From contig NMRB01000024.1 in NCBI GenBank assembly GCA_002633025.1, forward strand, positions 413,006-477,005: 64,000 bases of DNA, written 5' to 3'. The DNA is from Notospermus geniculatus. Its lineage: Eukaryota > Nemertea > Pilidiophora > Heteronemertea > Lineidae. The notes below the pieces were generated by a model. The model had not been told where the DNA came from. It saw only the letters and a program-made list of their open reading frames with translations, and did no database searches. A program made the translations under genes and the position numbers. Below, one piece after another: positions 39,949 through 50,165 of the stretch (its first letter is position 1; every line of letters starts with the position of its first letter).

Positions 39949-40195
39949 TAAAGTATAATTCACCCTAACTTCAACATGGGCAAAGTGGCAAGCTTGGAAA
40001 CGTGCACAAGTCAGTGGTAAATAATCCACGTTGCAGTTACCTAATGTTAGGGTCACTTGAACAGCAAACACGCCAAGGTTGTGCCCAGTCAACTGGTAAA
40101 TATTGTGTTTTGTGCTTTAATCGTGTTCACTTTCTGGTGTCTGTTGCACAGGCCTGGCACTTTGCCATGTTGAAGTTGGGGTGAATTATACTTTA
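39949..40195. mobile_element. MITE, TAAAGTATGATTCACC family
   Basis: The ends are TAAAGTATAATTCACCCTAA and TTGGGGTGAATTATACTTTA. It directly abuts the next MITE at 40197: the TAC of its last bases serves as the target duplication of that insertion. Confidence 0.85.
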
Positions 40196-40196
40196 C

Positions 40197-40344
40197 GGGC
40201 CGTATGCACCAGACGAAGACTACCTTGAACTCGGGTTGAGCCACAACTTTTCCATTGTCGCATCATGCCCTGGCAAACCTGAACAACTGAAAAGTTGTGG
40301 CTCAACCTGAGTTCAAGATAATCTTTGTTTGGTGCATACGGCCC
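40197..40344. mobile_element. Palindromic MITE, GGGCCGTATGCACC family (copy 1)
   Basis: The 148-bp element has ends GGGCCGTATGCACCAGACGA and TTTGTTTGGTGCATACGGCCC, near-complete internal symmetry (TTGAGCCACAACTTTT against AAAAGTTGTGGCTCAA) and TAC duplicated on both sides. Confidence 0.85.
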
Positions 40345-40627
40345 TACAAGCTTTGTTATCATCCACTGTGATGCAAAAGGCAAAGGTGCCTTTACTGAAA
40401 AACATTTTTGGATACACATATTTTACAATAGATCCTATCGAATAATGTATCCATATTAAGATGCCAAGTCTGCCCAGACTAGAGTCCAAGCCATGTATAC
40501 ATAGTGTAGCACTGGGCTTAGCCGTGAAGCATTATATACTGCATTCCATATAAAATTAAATACCGGTACTTACATTTTTACAATATCAATTTTTACATGC
40601 ACCTGTAAGTCTTCACTAATAAGGTCT

Positions 40628-40777
40628 GGGGCCGTGTGCACTGAATGAAGATTATCTTGGAACTCGGGTTGAGCCACAACGGTTCAATCGTTCAGGTTTG
40701 CCAGGGCATGATGTGACAATGGAAAAGTTGTGGCTCAACCTGAGTGCAAGATAATCTTCGTTTGCTGCATACAGCCC
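40628..40777. mobile_element. Palindromic MITE, GGGCCGTATGCACC family (copy 2)
   Basis: Ends are GGGGCCGTGTGCACTGAATG and CGTTTGCTGCATACAGCCC, with the same GAGCCACAAC / GTTGTGGCTC core in inverted orientation relative to copy 1. More diverged. Confidence 0.75.
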
Positions 40778-40910
40778 TGGGTGTCGGTGTGGCTCAAGAA
40801 GAGGACCAAATGTGTGTATGCACCATTAATGCATTCAAAATTTTGTTTCGTTCGGTTGGACTTAGAAGTCACGCCGGCAGGGCTAATGACTGCATTGTGA
40901 CTTCCGAACC

Positions 40911-41028
40911 AGGTCCGACTGCACAGAAAGTCATCTATTGCTTTCGGTGCGTGTCTGTGGTTTATTTAATGGGGAAATGCGTTATAGGCCTACCTAACTG
41001 CCCATAGGACCTTCTTTGCGGTCAGTCC
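40911..41028. mobile_element. MITE, GCACAGAAA family
   Basis: GGTCCGACTGCACAGAAAGTC pairs imperfectly with GACCTTCTTTGCGGTCAGTC. The interior has GTTTATTTAATGGGGAAATG and TTATAGGCCTACCTAACTGC. The allele copy is at 42051-42168. Confidence 0.6.
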
Positions 41029-41534
41029 AGGCAGGCAGGCATGTGAGCATGGTCCAGCTTGTCATCCAAGAAATATTAACAGCTAGCCACACCAAGAACC
41101 TTATTACTGAAGAAGTACACTCAACAGTTCCATTTCACATCAAGTTGGCAAAAATTATTGTATATTTACATACAACGGGTGTATAAATGTTAGATACCAA
41201 AGGTCACATAGATTCACCTTCAGAAGCGCCACACAAATATGTGACCAGGCACAACAAAATGAGTCGAAATGCGCACAGAAGAAGACCCAACATGTCCAAG
41301 CTGATGCCAACGGGTTTGTTGATTTCAGGATTGTCAACCCATTGTGAAATTTGACTTTGTCGATTTCTGTAGTTGTTGTCTGGTGTCATCTTCGGTCTTC
41401 TTCTGTGTGACTTCGACTCGTTTTTGTTGTGCGGGGTCACATATTTTCAAACTTGTGTAAATGTTTTGGATGCTGTGATCTAGCTTAACGAGCATCCTAC
41501 AGAATTTGGCTCTGAACACGGCTCGAGTAGAATG

Positions 41535-41733
41535 TAAAGTATGATTCGCCCTAATTCTGTCGACAGTCGTTTTGTAAACAGAAGGATGATGTTTGTAAAC
41601 ATTGCCCTCACAGCCAATCAGAATGCAGGAAATTAGTGTTTGTAAACAAAGATTCGTCCCCTTTTGCATTCAAATTTTTTGGCTGACAAATCGCTTTAAT
41701 CATTGTGTTGAAGTTAGGGCAAATCATACTTTA
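41535..41733. mobile_element. MITE with TAAAGTATGATTCGCC ends and different interior
   Basis: TAAAGTATGATTCGCCCTAA and TTAGGGCAAATCATACTTTA share terminal sequence with the 249-bp family, but the interior (TGTCGACAGTCGTTTTGTAA...) is unrelated. This is typical of MITE families mobilised by one transposase. Allele copy at 42675-42873. Confidence 0.7.
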
Positions 41734-41762
41734 CTGTTGGCCCCGATATGAGCAGAATGTAC

Positions 41763-41763
41763 N
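41763..41763. other. Single N between duplicate copies
   Basis: The left flank ATGAGCAGAATGTAC continues properly at 42902. The right flank restarts sequence already present at 40778. A join of two haplotype contigs is the simplest reading. Confidence 0.85.
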
Positions 41764-42902
41764 CCTGGGTGTTGGTGTGGCTCAAGAAGAGGACCAAATG
41801 GGCCGTATGCACCAAACGAAGATAATCTTCAACTCGGGTTGAGCCACAACTTTTCAATTGTTCAGGTTTACTGGGGTTATGATCTGACAATGGAAAAGTT
41901 GTGGCTAAACCTGAGTTCAAGATTATCTTTGCTTGGTGCATACGGCCCAATGTGTGTATGCACCATTAATGCATTCAAAATTTTGTTTCGTTTGGTTGGA
42001 CTTAGAAGTCACGCCGGCAGGGCTAATGACTGCATTGTGACTTCCGAACCAGGTCCGACTGCACAGAAAGTCATCTATTGCTTTCGGTGCGTGTCTGTGG
42101 TTTATTTAATGGGGAAATGCATTATAGGCCTACCTAACTGCCCATAGGACTTTCTTTGCGGTCGGTCCAGGCAGGCAGGCATGTGAGCATGGTCCAGCTT
42201 GTCATCCAAGAAATATTAACAGCTAGCCACACCAAGAACCTTATTACTGAAGAAGTACACTCAACAGTTCCATTTCACATCAAGTTGGCAAAAATTATTG
42301 TATATTTACATACAACGGGTGTATAAATGTTAGATACCAAAGGTCACATAGATTCACCTTCAGAAGCGCCACACAAATATGTGACCAGGCACAACAAAAT
42401 GAGTCGAAATGCGCACAGAAGAAGACCCAACATGTCCAAGCTGATGCCAACGGGTTTGTTGATTTCAGGATTGTCAACCCATTGTGAAATTTGACTTTGT
42501 CGATTTCTGTAGTTGTTGTCTGGTGTCATCTTCGGTCTTCTTCTGTGTGACTTCGACTCGTTTTTGTTGTGCGGGGTCACATATTTTCAAACTTGTGTAA
42601 ATGTTTTGGATGCTGTGATCTAGCTTAACGAGCATCCTACAGAATTTGGCTCTGAACACGGCTCGAGTAGAATGTAAAGTATGATTCGCCCTAATTCTGT
42701 CGACAGTCGTTTTGTAAACAGAAGGATGATGTTTGTAAACATTGCCCTCACAGCCAATCAGAATGCAGGAAATTAGTGTTTGTAAACAAAGATTCGTCCC
42801 CTTTTGCATTCAAATTTTTTGGCTGACAAATCGCTTTAATCATTGTGTTGAAGTTAGGGCAAATCATACTTTACTGTTGGCCCCGATATGAGCAGAATGT
42901 AC
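41764..42902. repeat. Second tandem (probably allelic) duplication, copy 2
   Basis: It matches 40778-41762 with a handful of SNPs (GTCGG to GTTGG, GCGTTATAGG to GCATTATAGG, GACCTTCT to GACTTTCT) plus the insertion at 41800-41948. Confidence 0.9.
41800..41948. mobile_element. Palindromic MITE, GGGCCGTATGCACC family (copy 3, with empty allele)
   Basis: It reads GGGCCGTATGCACCAAACGA to GCTTGGTGCATACGGCCC, with AAT at 41797-41799 and 41949-41951. Copy 1 of the duplication shows the empty site GACCAAATGTGTG. The 3-bp duplication suggests a PIF/Harbinger-like transposase, by analogy only. Confidence 0.85.
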
Positions 42903-43154
42903 TGTAGGCCCAAACTTAAACAAATTTTCAGAGTGTCAAGTCATATTCACCCTTGTAATTGATCACAACCGCAAAGCCATGGGCAGCTCAATTATGTCTG
43001 TGATTCACAGTTGACTCACTTCAATTGTGGCCACGCTAAGGCCTTGATCCCAGTTCAAATATAGGGAATTTAATTGAAGTGAGTCAGCTGTGAATCGGAG
43101 ACATAAGTGAGCTGCGTGTGGCTCAGTGGTCTTTATCAGTTTGGAGTGTGAATA
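42903..43154. other. Unique stretch with a short inverted repeat
   Basis: GAGCTGCCC/CACAGTTGACTCACTTCAAT-type sequence at about 42983-43030 is mirrored by AATTGAAGTGAGTCAGCTGTG at 43070-43095. No gene recognised. Confidence 0.4.
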
Positions 43155-43354
43155 TGTGAGCTGCTCTGGCAAAACCAGACGCTTGTTACTCAGAAGTTGA
43201 GCCTCAACGAAATAAGATGACACCAGAGGAGAATGGGAGAAATAGATTCTGCCAGATTTCATAATAGACAGACAATACTGAAACTGACAAACATTTGGTC
43301 TCAATCTGCCAAGCTAAGAGCAACATGCATCTGGTTTTGCCAGAGCGGATCACA
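43155..43354. mobile_element. MITE related to the TGTGACCCTCCACAG family
   Basis: Ends are TGTGAGCTGCTCTGGCAAAACCA and TGGTTTTGCCAGAGCGGATCACA. The interior GATGACACCAGAGGAGAATG matches that of 33026-33214. Confidence 0.75.
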
Positions 43355-44044
43355 TATGACCCGATATTCTGAAGAAGACTTGACGTGTAGTACGCTCACT
43401 GAATGTGCTTGTACAATGAGTATCAATGCGTTTGTCATGTGCAGAGTTGACTGATTAATCCCTTACTGTGACTCTTGATTGGCATAGCGTATTGAACCTC
43501 AGTGTATGGGGCTAAGAGGACCCCAGAGAAATTCAAAGCGACACTGTTAACTGTTGCAGGCTATTTTATTTCATTGCTGTATCAAGTCACATGGTCAGTA
43601 TGTTTGTATATACATGTTTGTAATGCCAGTTCCACTTGCCTCCCCAAATAAATACACTAGAACCTTCTAGGTCTACTGAAGGAGGTTATGGAGTGTAAAT
43701 TCACCATTGCCAGTGTACATGCATACATAACTATTCACAATCCACAAGCAAGGTTTTGCCAAGTAGATAATCTCTTGGAGGAATTATATTGTCAGTATAA
43801 TTCCTCCACCATTCTATACATGTACATGATGAAGTCACGTTTGGTGGTGTCAGTATGTTAGAACATCAGAAAATTGTTCTGGTACCACCTCCCATCTTCA
43901 TCTCGTACATGTACTTCAACAACGTTGTTTCTGGATTGTTATAGTGTTTCTTTAACACTCCTAACTCCTGACTGGACCAGATGGTTCTCCAAATCTTTGT
44001 TTCAACTTTGCCTTTAACTTTCTTCTTTTTGCGATCAAGCTGAG

Positions 44045-44706
44045 AACAAGACAACAGGCGTTAATGCGATTTTTTAGCGAACAGGGGTTATTACGGTTCC
44101 GCTTCAGCGAACACGAAAAAAATGCAGTTTTTCAGAGAAGTGGGGCTATTACGGTTCCGCTTGAGCGCACACGAAAAAATGCGATTTTTTAGCGAAGAGG
44201 GGTTATTACGGTTCCGCTTGAGCGCACACGAAAAAATGTGATTTTTTTAGCGAAGCGGGGCTGTTACGGTTCCGCTTGAGCGCACACGAAAAAATGAGAT
44301 TTTTTAGCGAACAGGGGTTATTACGGTTCCGCTTGAGCGCACACGAAAAAATGTGATTTTTTAGCGAACAGGGGTTATTACGGTTCCGCTTGAGCGCACA
44401 CGAAAAAATGTGATTTTTTAGCGAACAGGGGCTATTACGGTTCCGCTTGAGCGCACGCGAAAAAATGCGATTTTTTAGCGAACAGGGGTTATTACGGTTC
44501 CGCATGAGCGCACACGAATAACATCCACTTGAAAAATCTTATTTTTTCGTGTGCGCTCAAGCGGAACCGTAATAACCCCTGTTCGCTAAAAAATCGCATT
44601 TTTTCACGTGCGCTCAAGCGGAACCGTAATAGCCCCTGTTCGCTAAAAAAAAATCGCATTTTTTCGTGTGCGCTCAAGCGGAACCGTAATAGCCCTTTGT
44701 CTACAA
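44045..44706. repeat. Folded-back 58-bp repeat array
   Basis: About eight direct copies of a 58-bp unit (GCGATTTTTTAGCGAACAGG + GGTTATTACGGTTCCGCTTG + AGCGCACACGAAAAAAT) occupy 44066-44518. A 26-base spacer follows, then three copies in the opposite orientation (44545-44697). The two arms can pair over more than 150 bp. Arginine/Asn/Pro-rich frames on both strands are by-products of the unit. Confidence 0.9.
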
Positions 44707-45587
44707 CAGGGAAAAAGGAAACCAGAACATGCCAAGTTGGAATAGAACAGGACAGACGTTCACCTGTGTCATAAGTTAAGTTCTGTCTCCTCTTTATTAG
44801 TCTTTCTTAAACATTATAATTAAAGGCATTGTGCAGATACATTGGAAATGCACTTAACAGGAGTATGATATCAAAACAAAGTTGGCCTACAGTACATGAA
44901 AAAGTTTATGGATCCTACTGTGAATTTCATCACCAGCAATAGATTAACTAAACAAGACAGATGGAATATTGATATCATGAACAGACACCAGGTGGCAGCA
45001 GTAAACTGTCAATAACACCACTGAAAATACAACGCATGACAATTTTTGACCTCAAATACTGTTGCGTTGCAATAATTGGCCATGGCTGGTGTGAAATCTG
45101 CCAATGTTCCCTTTTTTTCAGAGTGTTCATTCTTCGTATTGGGAACAGATGTAACAATAGACAGCTAGAGAGACCATGACTGTTCAATAGGGCACAAGAG
45201 TGAGGGGAAACATTAATACACAGAAATGCTGATACGGTCTTGCAACATCTAACTTTGATCCAATGGAATGCGGAAGTTAGGAAATTGATAGTGGATTTTC
45301 ACGCGGCTCTTGAATAACCGTGGACAGTGCGAAAAATCGGGGAACGACCACAAAATGGTCGACAGGCATGATTAAAAACGGCATTCTGTTGGGTCGAAGT
45401 GAGATGTGGCCGGACTTTACATGCAGACATTGCATCGTGAATTAAACTTGGCCAATAATCTTTACTATACATGATCAAGATGCACAGGGCCATTGGTTTA
45501 CAGGATAAGCCTACGCACTTTGCAACAAAATTGATTCACAAGGCCTAGTAGTGAACACCCACCATGTATGATCAAGACTATTGACCG
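44707..45587. other. Stretch without recognised genes
   Basis: TTTATT at 44793-44798 is a possible minus-strand polyadenylation signal. Otherwise I see no coding, repeat or RNA feature that I can support. Confidence 0.4.
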
Positions 45588-45706
45588 AGGCCGTATTTTA
45601 GAACGTTCCTTAACATTAAGGTCCACCTTAAATCTATTGTTCTAGATGGTTTTACAATAGACTTAAGGTTGACCTTAACGTTAAGGAACGTTCTAAAATA
45701 CGACCC
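45588..45706. mobile_element. Palindromic MITE, CCGTATTTTAGAACGTTCC
   Basis: CGTATTTTAGAACGTTCCTT at the left is complementary to AAGGAACGTTCTAAAATACG at the right, with further pairing AACATTAAGGTCCACCTTAA against TTAAGGTTGACCTTAACGTT. It is about 119 bp. Confidence 0.85.
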
Positions 45707-48360
45707 CAAGTTTGATTCGTGCTTCTGGCCGATCATTGCAACATATGGAGTAGTTCATGACATACCGCTACGTTCAGTAGAGGCATAGGTACATGTACAT
45801 ATAGGCCTATACAGGACAAAGAATGTGTTGAATGCAAGGAATGGATCATGGACAAACAAGATAGGCTGCTACATGATATCAAATCATGTTTTAATCCACA
45901 GATCGGGACAGGCAAAGCTGGAGGTACGATCGAACCTAGCCATACACTGCCCTTGCAGTCTACAGTTTTTGACCGGTGCCACGAATTGCAGAGTCCAGGC
46001 CTTGGTGTGTGGAGAATGGCATAACCATGCACAGTGATTTCAAGCCGCGTGTTGGCACAGTCATAACCGCAGGAATCAATTGCCCGTGTTTGGACATGAC
46101 GCCCGCAAATAAGGCACTGGTCAAAAACGGTAAGTAGCAAGGGCAGTGTGCAGCCGGCTTCAGAAACAGGACAGGTGCTCCAAAATGAGAAAATGGTGGA
46201 ACTCCACAAATGATGAATTGTATCAGCGAGACACCACAGCACACCACTACGATGCTTATTCCTGACACACCATGACCATTACCCCTTGCACACCATGAGG
46301 CTTACCCCCCCCCCAAATTTGTGCAGCAGCATTTCTTTAAGAACTCCCCTCTGTCCTCCAATCTACACAGATGAGTGGTGTCCACTGTCGGTGCCTCCAT
46401 GATTGAACCAGCAGCCTGTTATCTCTCAAAACGCAGATCCCAGAATCCCAGAAAGAATATCCACATCAAACAACATGAACATTACTTTCAGAGTTCACTC
46501 CCCAGAGGAAGACAGTTCACCATCTACTAGTCAGCTGTACTTCCATAAAATTTCTCCCAACATTTTCCCTGGAATTTCAAACCACATGCACTTGAATTTC
46601 AGCGAAGTGCTTTCCAGAATGTCCAGTCAAATGTGCACTCATTTTACCTTGCAATGGAACCTAACCACCAACGCGCCACTTGCGTGTGCATGAATCAGAT
46701 TATTTTTGTCAACCAACATGCACGCATACGTCAACGACGACATCATGACGTCATAGCTGCTGTGCAACATGGTGTAGTTGTAATGTCGAAAAACAATCTA
46801 TACAGGTAATAAATTTCAGTTTGTGACCTGGGCTCATAGTTGCACAACATGCCACCTTGAGAGACTGACGGACAAACAGATGCCACAAAATAACTAATGA
46901 CCAATATTTGAGGCGGGCAATATGCTACGCCTCCTATTGCAGGCGGGCATATAAAAATATGAAAATCAGAGAGGAAGAGCTGGGGAGGGGAGGGTGAGTT
47001 TTCCCTTTCTCTGCTCTCTGTGCCCTCTGACAACAAGTATACTTTAATTATGAGCACAAGAAATATGCAATAGGAAAAATCATGCCAAAAATTCGACCTC
47101 GGTTGAGCAACTAATGGCTCTTGATTATGACCAAATTTTGTGCATGTCAAATGTGAGGAAGTATTTCTTCTGCAGTTCGTCTAAGGTACTGGAACATTGT
47201 CGTGGGGCTATCCCATTAAACTTATCCGTGAGTCCGCCCTAAACCCAGAAGGCATGAGAAGTGTTTGGAGCCAACATCTCGACGCTACCAACGCCATGCA
47301 CTTTGTGCACTCCGCGGCTATAAGCAACTTGTGCTAGGACCTGCTCGGTAGAAGCATTGGGAGTATCAACAGATACACATGGATCTGTATTGTTTTTAAC
47401 ACAGTTCCATGTCCCAGTCCCTATCCAATTCCACCCCTCACCTGGTTTCCTCATTGGGGTCATGATTGATATACATGTGTAGCAACACATGTATATCAGG
47501 AGGGAGCTGAATGATGACTGAATGAGTTACTTCACCACTCAAATCTCACTGAAACTTCCAATGATGAAAGGCCTTTCTACTATACTTTCAATGCACTACA
47601 AAAGGAGTTACATCAATATTGAAATATAATCGAAAGACCTGAACTCATCATTGCAAGCTTCCTCCTTTATATCAAGCCGATTTCACCAGGCTGCCCACTG
47701 TCTTAGGTATCCACTCTACGGCCCGAAGGAAGTTTCTGACAATGCCCAAGCCTCTCCACAGACTAACTGACACACCTGTAGCCAGGGAGAAGAAATCTCC
47801 CCACCTTTGAACATGTTGAGCTTTCTCTCTGGATTAATGCTCAATCTCACTCTGCACTTGGCTGAGATGAGCTCTGTCATTTATCCAAAGTTGGATTGCT
47901 TTTAAAATAGGCTTCCTCTCTGTTTTCAGAACACTACCAATATCAGAGGGGGTTTCAGAGGTCCAAGGAGCACATACCCCAATTTATAAACTGCATGGGT
48001 GAGCTAATGAGTACACATATGGCTTGACATTCTGGAAAGCAGTTCAGCAAGTAGGCCTATACTTTCCACATGTAACACACATATGTGAAAGAGACAACCC
48101 ATCCATTGCAATGAATTGGGGCCCATTTTGACTCGTTCATTGGCTTTTTATCCTGAAACAGTCGGAAACCAGTCTAGTGTCAAAGTCGTTATCCCTTCTA
48201 TTTGTGAAGACAATCCACTAATTTCTTGGAGTTAATTCCATTCATTAAGATTCCATATCCAATTAATGAAATCATTACCTCCATTAATAAATTAATCCAT
48301 TAACTAAATTCATTATCATTTCAATGAAGTCACTATGTACAAATCCAGTTATATGAAAAT
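45707..48360. other. 2.6-kb stretch without a supported gene
   Basis: Minus-strand open frames at 46242-45733 (169 codons) and 47490-47239 (83 codons) have no recognisable domain. Their position downstream of the minus-strand SH2 stop allows them to be 3'UTR. No MITE with clear ends was found here. Confidence 0.4.
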
Positions 48361-48364
48361 TGCA

Positions 48365-48805
48365 TCATTACCCATTTCCTCTGAGCTTCATTACCCATTT
48401 GTTCTGAGGTTCGTTACCCATTTCCTCTAAGGTTCAACACCCATTTCGTCTATGTTCATTACCCATTTCCTCAAAGGTTCATTACCCATTTCCTCTGAGG
48501 TTCGTTACCCATTTCCTCTAAGGTTCAACACCCATTTCGTCTACGGTATGTTCATTACCCATTTCCTCAAAGGTTCATTACCCATTTCCCCTAACGTTCA
48601 TTACCCATTTCCTCTGAGTTTCATTACCCATTTGCTCTGAGTTTCATTATTCCTTTGCTCTAGGTATGATTATCCCTTTGCTCTAGGTATGATTATCCCT
48701 TTGCTCTAGGTATGATTATCCCTTTGCTCTAGGTATGATTATCCCTTTGCTCTAGGTATGATTATCCCTTTGCTCTAAGTATGATTATCCCTTTGCTCTA
48801 GAAAT
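48365..48805 (+). repeat. 23-bp satellite array, about 19 units, changing along its length
   Basis: Units in the first part read GGTTCATTACCCATTTCCTC(TGA). From about 48655 they read GGTATGATTATCCCTTTGCT(CTA). Both variants are 23 bp and in register, with transitional units (AGTTTCATTATTCCTTTGCT) between them. Confidence 0.88.
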
Positions 48806-48911
48806 GAACCTGTGCTTTTGAACATTAAATAAGTCTTATTGGCGTACCCCCAATTTTATGAGGCAATATGCCACCTGGTGAGACAGAGTCAAACCTCTGG
48901 AAGCAAGCGGT

Positions 48912-49047
48912 CAGGACTGACCGTTCAGAAAGTCCGATAAGTAATTTCAGTGCCTATCGGCGGTTTAGTTAATGGGAAGATGCATTATAACTAACTGCCC
49001 ACAGGTACAGGTAGCACTGTCGGACTTTCTTTGCGGTCGGCCCAGGA
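48912..49047. mobile_element. MITE, GCACAGAAA family
   Basis: GACTGACCGTTCAGAAAGTCCG pairs with CGGACTTTCTTTGCGGTCGGCC. The interior CCTATCGGCGGTTTAGTTAA matches that of 4193-4317. Confidence 0.7.
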
Positions 49048-49165
49048 CTGCAGTATATTTGTGGAAATTTCGGCACTACAGTACATTTCTCCAATAAATT
49101 TGGCACAAACCAGTCGTAAATGCCAAATTTGGACACTGGCACAGACATCAAACCACAGTGCCCTT

Positions 49166-49523
49166 GGCCCATATTCATAAAATCTTTCCACCTCTCAGAA
49201 CAAGTTCCAGAACAAGCCAGCAGCTTGTCAGAGAACAAGCAATGGGAGTTGAGAAACTGGCCAAGCTGGTACGTATCCCGAGAGGTTTGTTGTTTGCAAA
49301 AGAGTCCAATATGTACAGGGCAATGTACACAACTAGCAACCAACTAAAGTGACCCATACACGTGCAATATCATTGCACAATACGATCAAAATGGGCAATA
49401 TTATTGGAAATCTTCTATCCATCATCGCAGAAGCACATAATCCCCTTTTTGGGCCCCATATTGTGCAATATATTGGATGGTGTATCTAGGCCTTTAGCTG
49501 GCAAGGTTTTATGAATATCGGCC
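49166..49523. mobile_element. Inverted-repeat element, GGCCCATATTCATAAAATC
   Basis: GGCCCATATTCATAAAATCT at the left is matched by AAGGTTTTATGAATATCGGCC at the right. Inside, CGTGCAATATCATTGCACAATA and ATATTGTGCAATATATTGG form a second inverted pair (about 49360-49490), possibly a nested element. Confidence 0.6.
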
Positions 49524-49955
49524 TTGATTGGCATTTCCTGACGAAGGAAAGATGGACATAACGCCATCTATTCAACAACCTGAATCAAAACTTCGGATTC
49601 AAACCTCAGCAGACGTTCCCTTTTCACACACGACAAACCCAGTTGTCTCATTCCTGTGTTCATGGCACTGACCAGTGCCTGCAGAATTTATGCCGACAGA
49701 ACATCTATTCTTTTTACAGCTGTGACTGAACATCTATTCTTTTTACAGCTGTGACTTGACGCGTATGTAACATTTGCGTCCTATGCCTATCTTCGACAAG
49801 CACACCTTCTGGTACCACCTACCCACCATAAATGCCACCCTCACCCCAAAACCATTGAACACCGCCCGCCGCAATTTCGGCATCAGTAAATATACAGTAA
49901 TCACAGAACATTACAGAGATTGTAAAATCCGTTATATCTATCGAAGACCACATGA

Positions 49956-50165
49956 TCAATTGTCCATTTTCAGATCAGCCATCATCGACGTAAAGTCTGA
50001 TAATCTTTGATAATCCTCGTCCTCATCTTTCTCGTCCTTTTCCGTCTCGTTGTACGCGGGGTTTGCCGTATTTCGCGGGAGCTGTAGTGTACACGGCAGC
50101 ATCTCCTGCATGACGGTGTGGTGAATGACTAGCGCCATCAAACTCGTCCATTCTTTCTCCAAACC
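49956..50165 (-). CDS. SH2 gene last exon: SH2 C-terminus and acidic tail
   Basis: It follows the acceptor TTTTTTCTGCAG. GLEKEWTSLMALVIHHTVMQ, then EMLPCTLQLPRNTANPAYNE, then TEKDEKDEDEDYQRLSDFTS and MMADLKMDN before TGA. The Glu/Asp/Lys tail is low complexity; NPAYNE is a possible NPxY-like motif. Confidence 0.88.
   Translation of the reverse strand, partial: GLEKEWTSLMALVIHHTVMQEMLPCTLQLPRNTANPAYNETEKDEKDEDEDYQRLSDFTSMMADLKMDN

Larger units (their letters stand above)
40778..41762. repeat. Second tandem (probably allelic) duplication, copy 1
   Basis: From CTGGGTGTCGGTGTGGCTCA to GAGCAGAATGTAC before the N. It matches 41764-42902 almost base for base and lacks the 149-bp MITE that copy 2 carries at 41800. 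Confidence 0.9.

Noticed and set aside
44206-44774. Arg/Asn/Cys-rich repeat proteins on both strands
   Set aside because: They are translations of the 58-bp folded array. No start context or splice signals.
45733-46242. 169-codon minus-strand frame
   Set aside because: Composition is Cys/Ser/Leu-rich without domain or family motif. It is probably chance or 3'UTR.
48365-48805. CRISPR-like array
   Set aside because: Units are directly adjacent 23-mers with no spacers, in eukaryotic DNA. It is a satellite.
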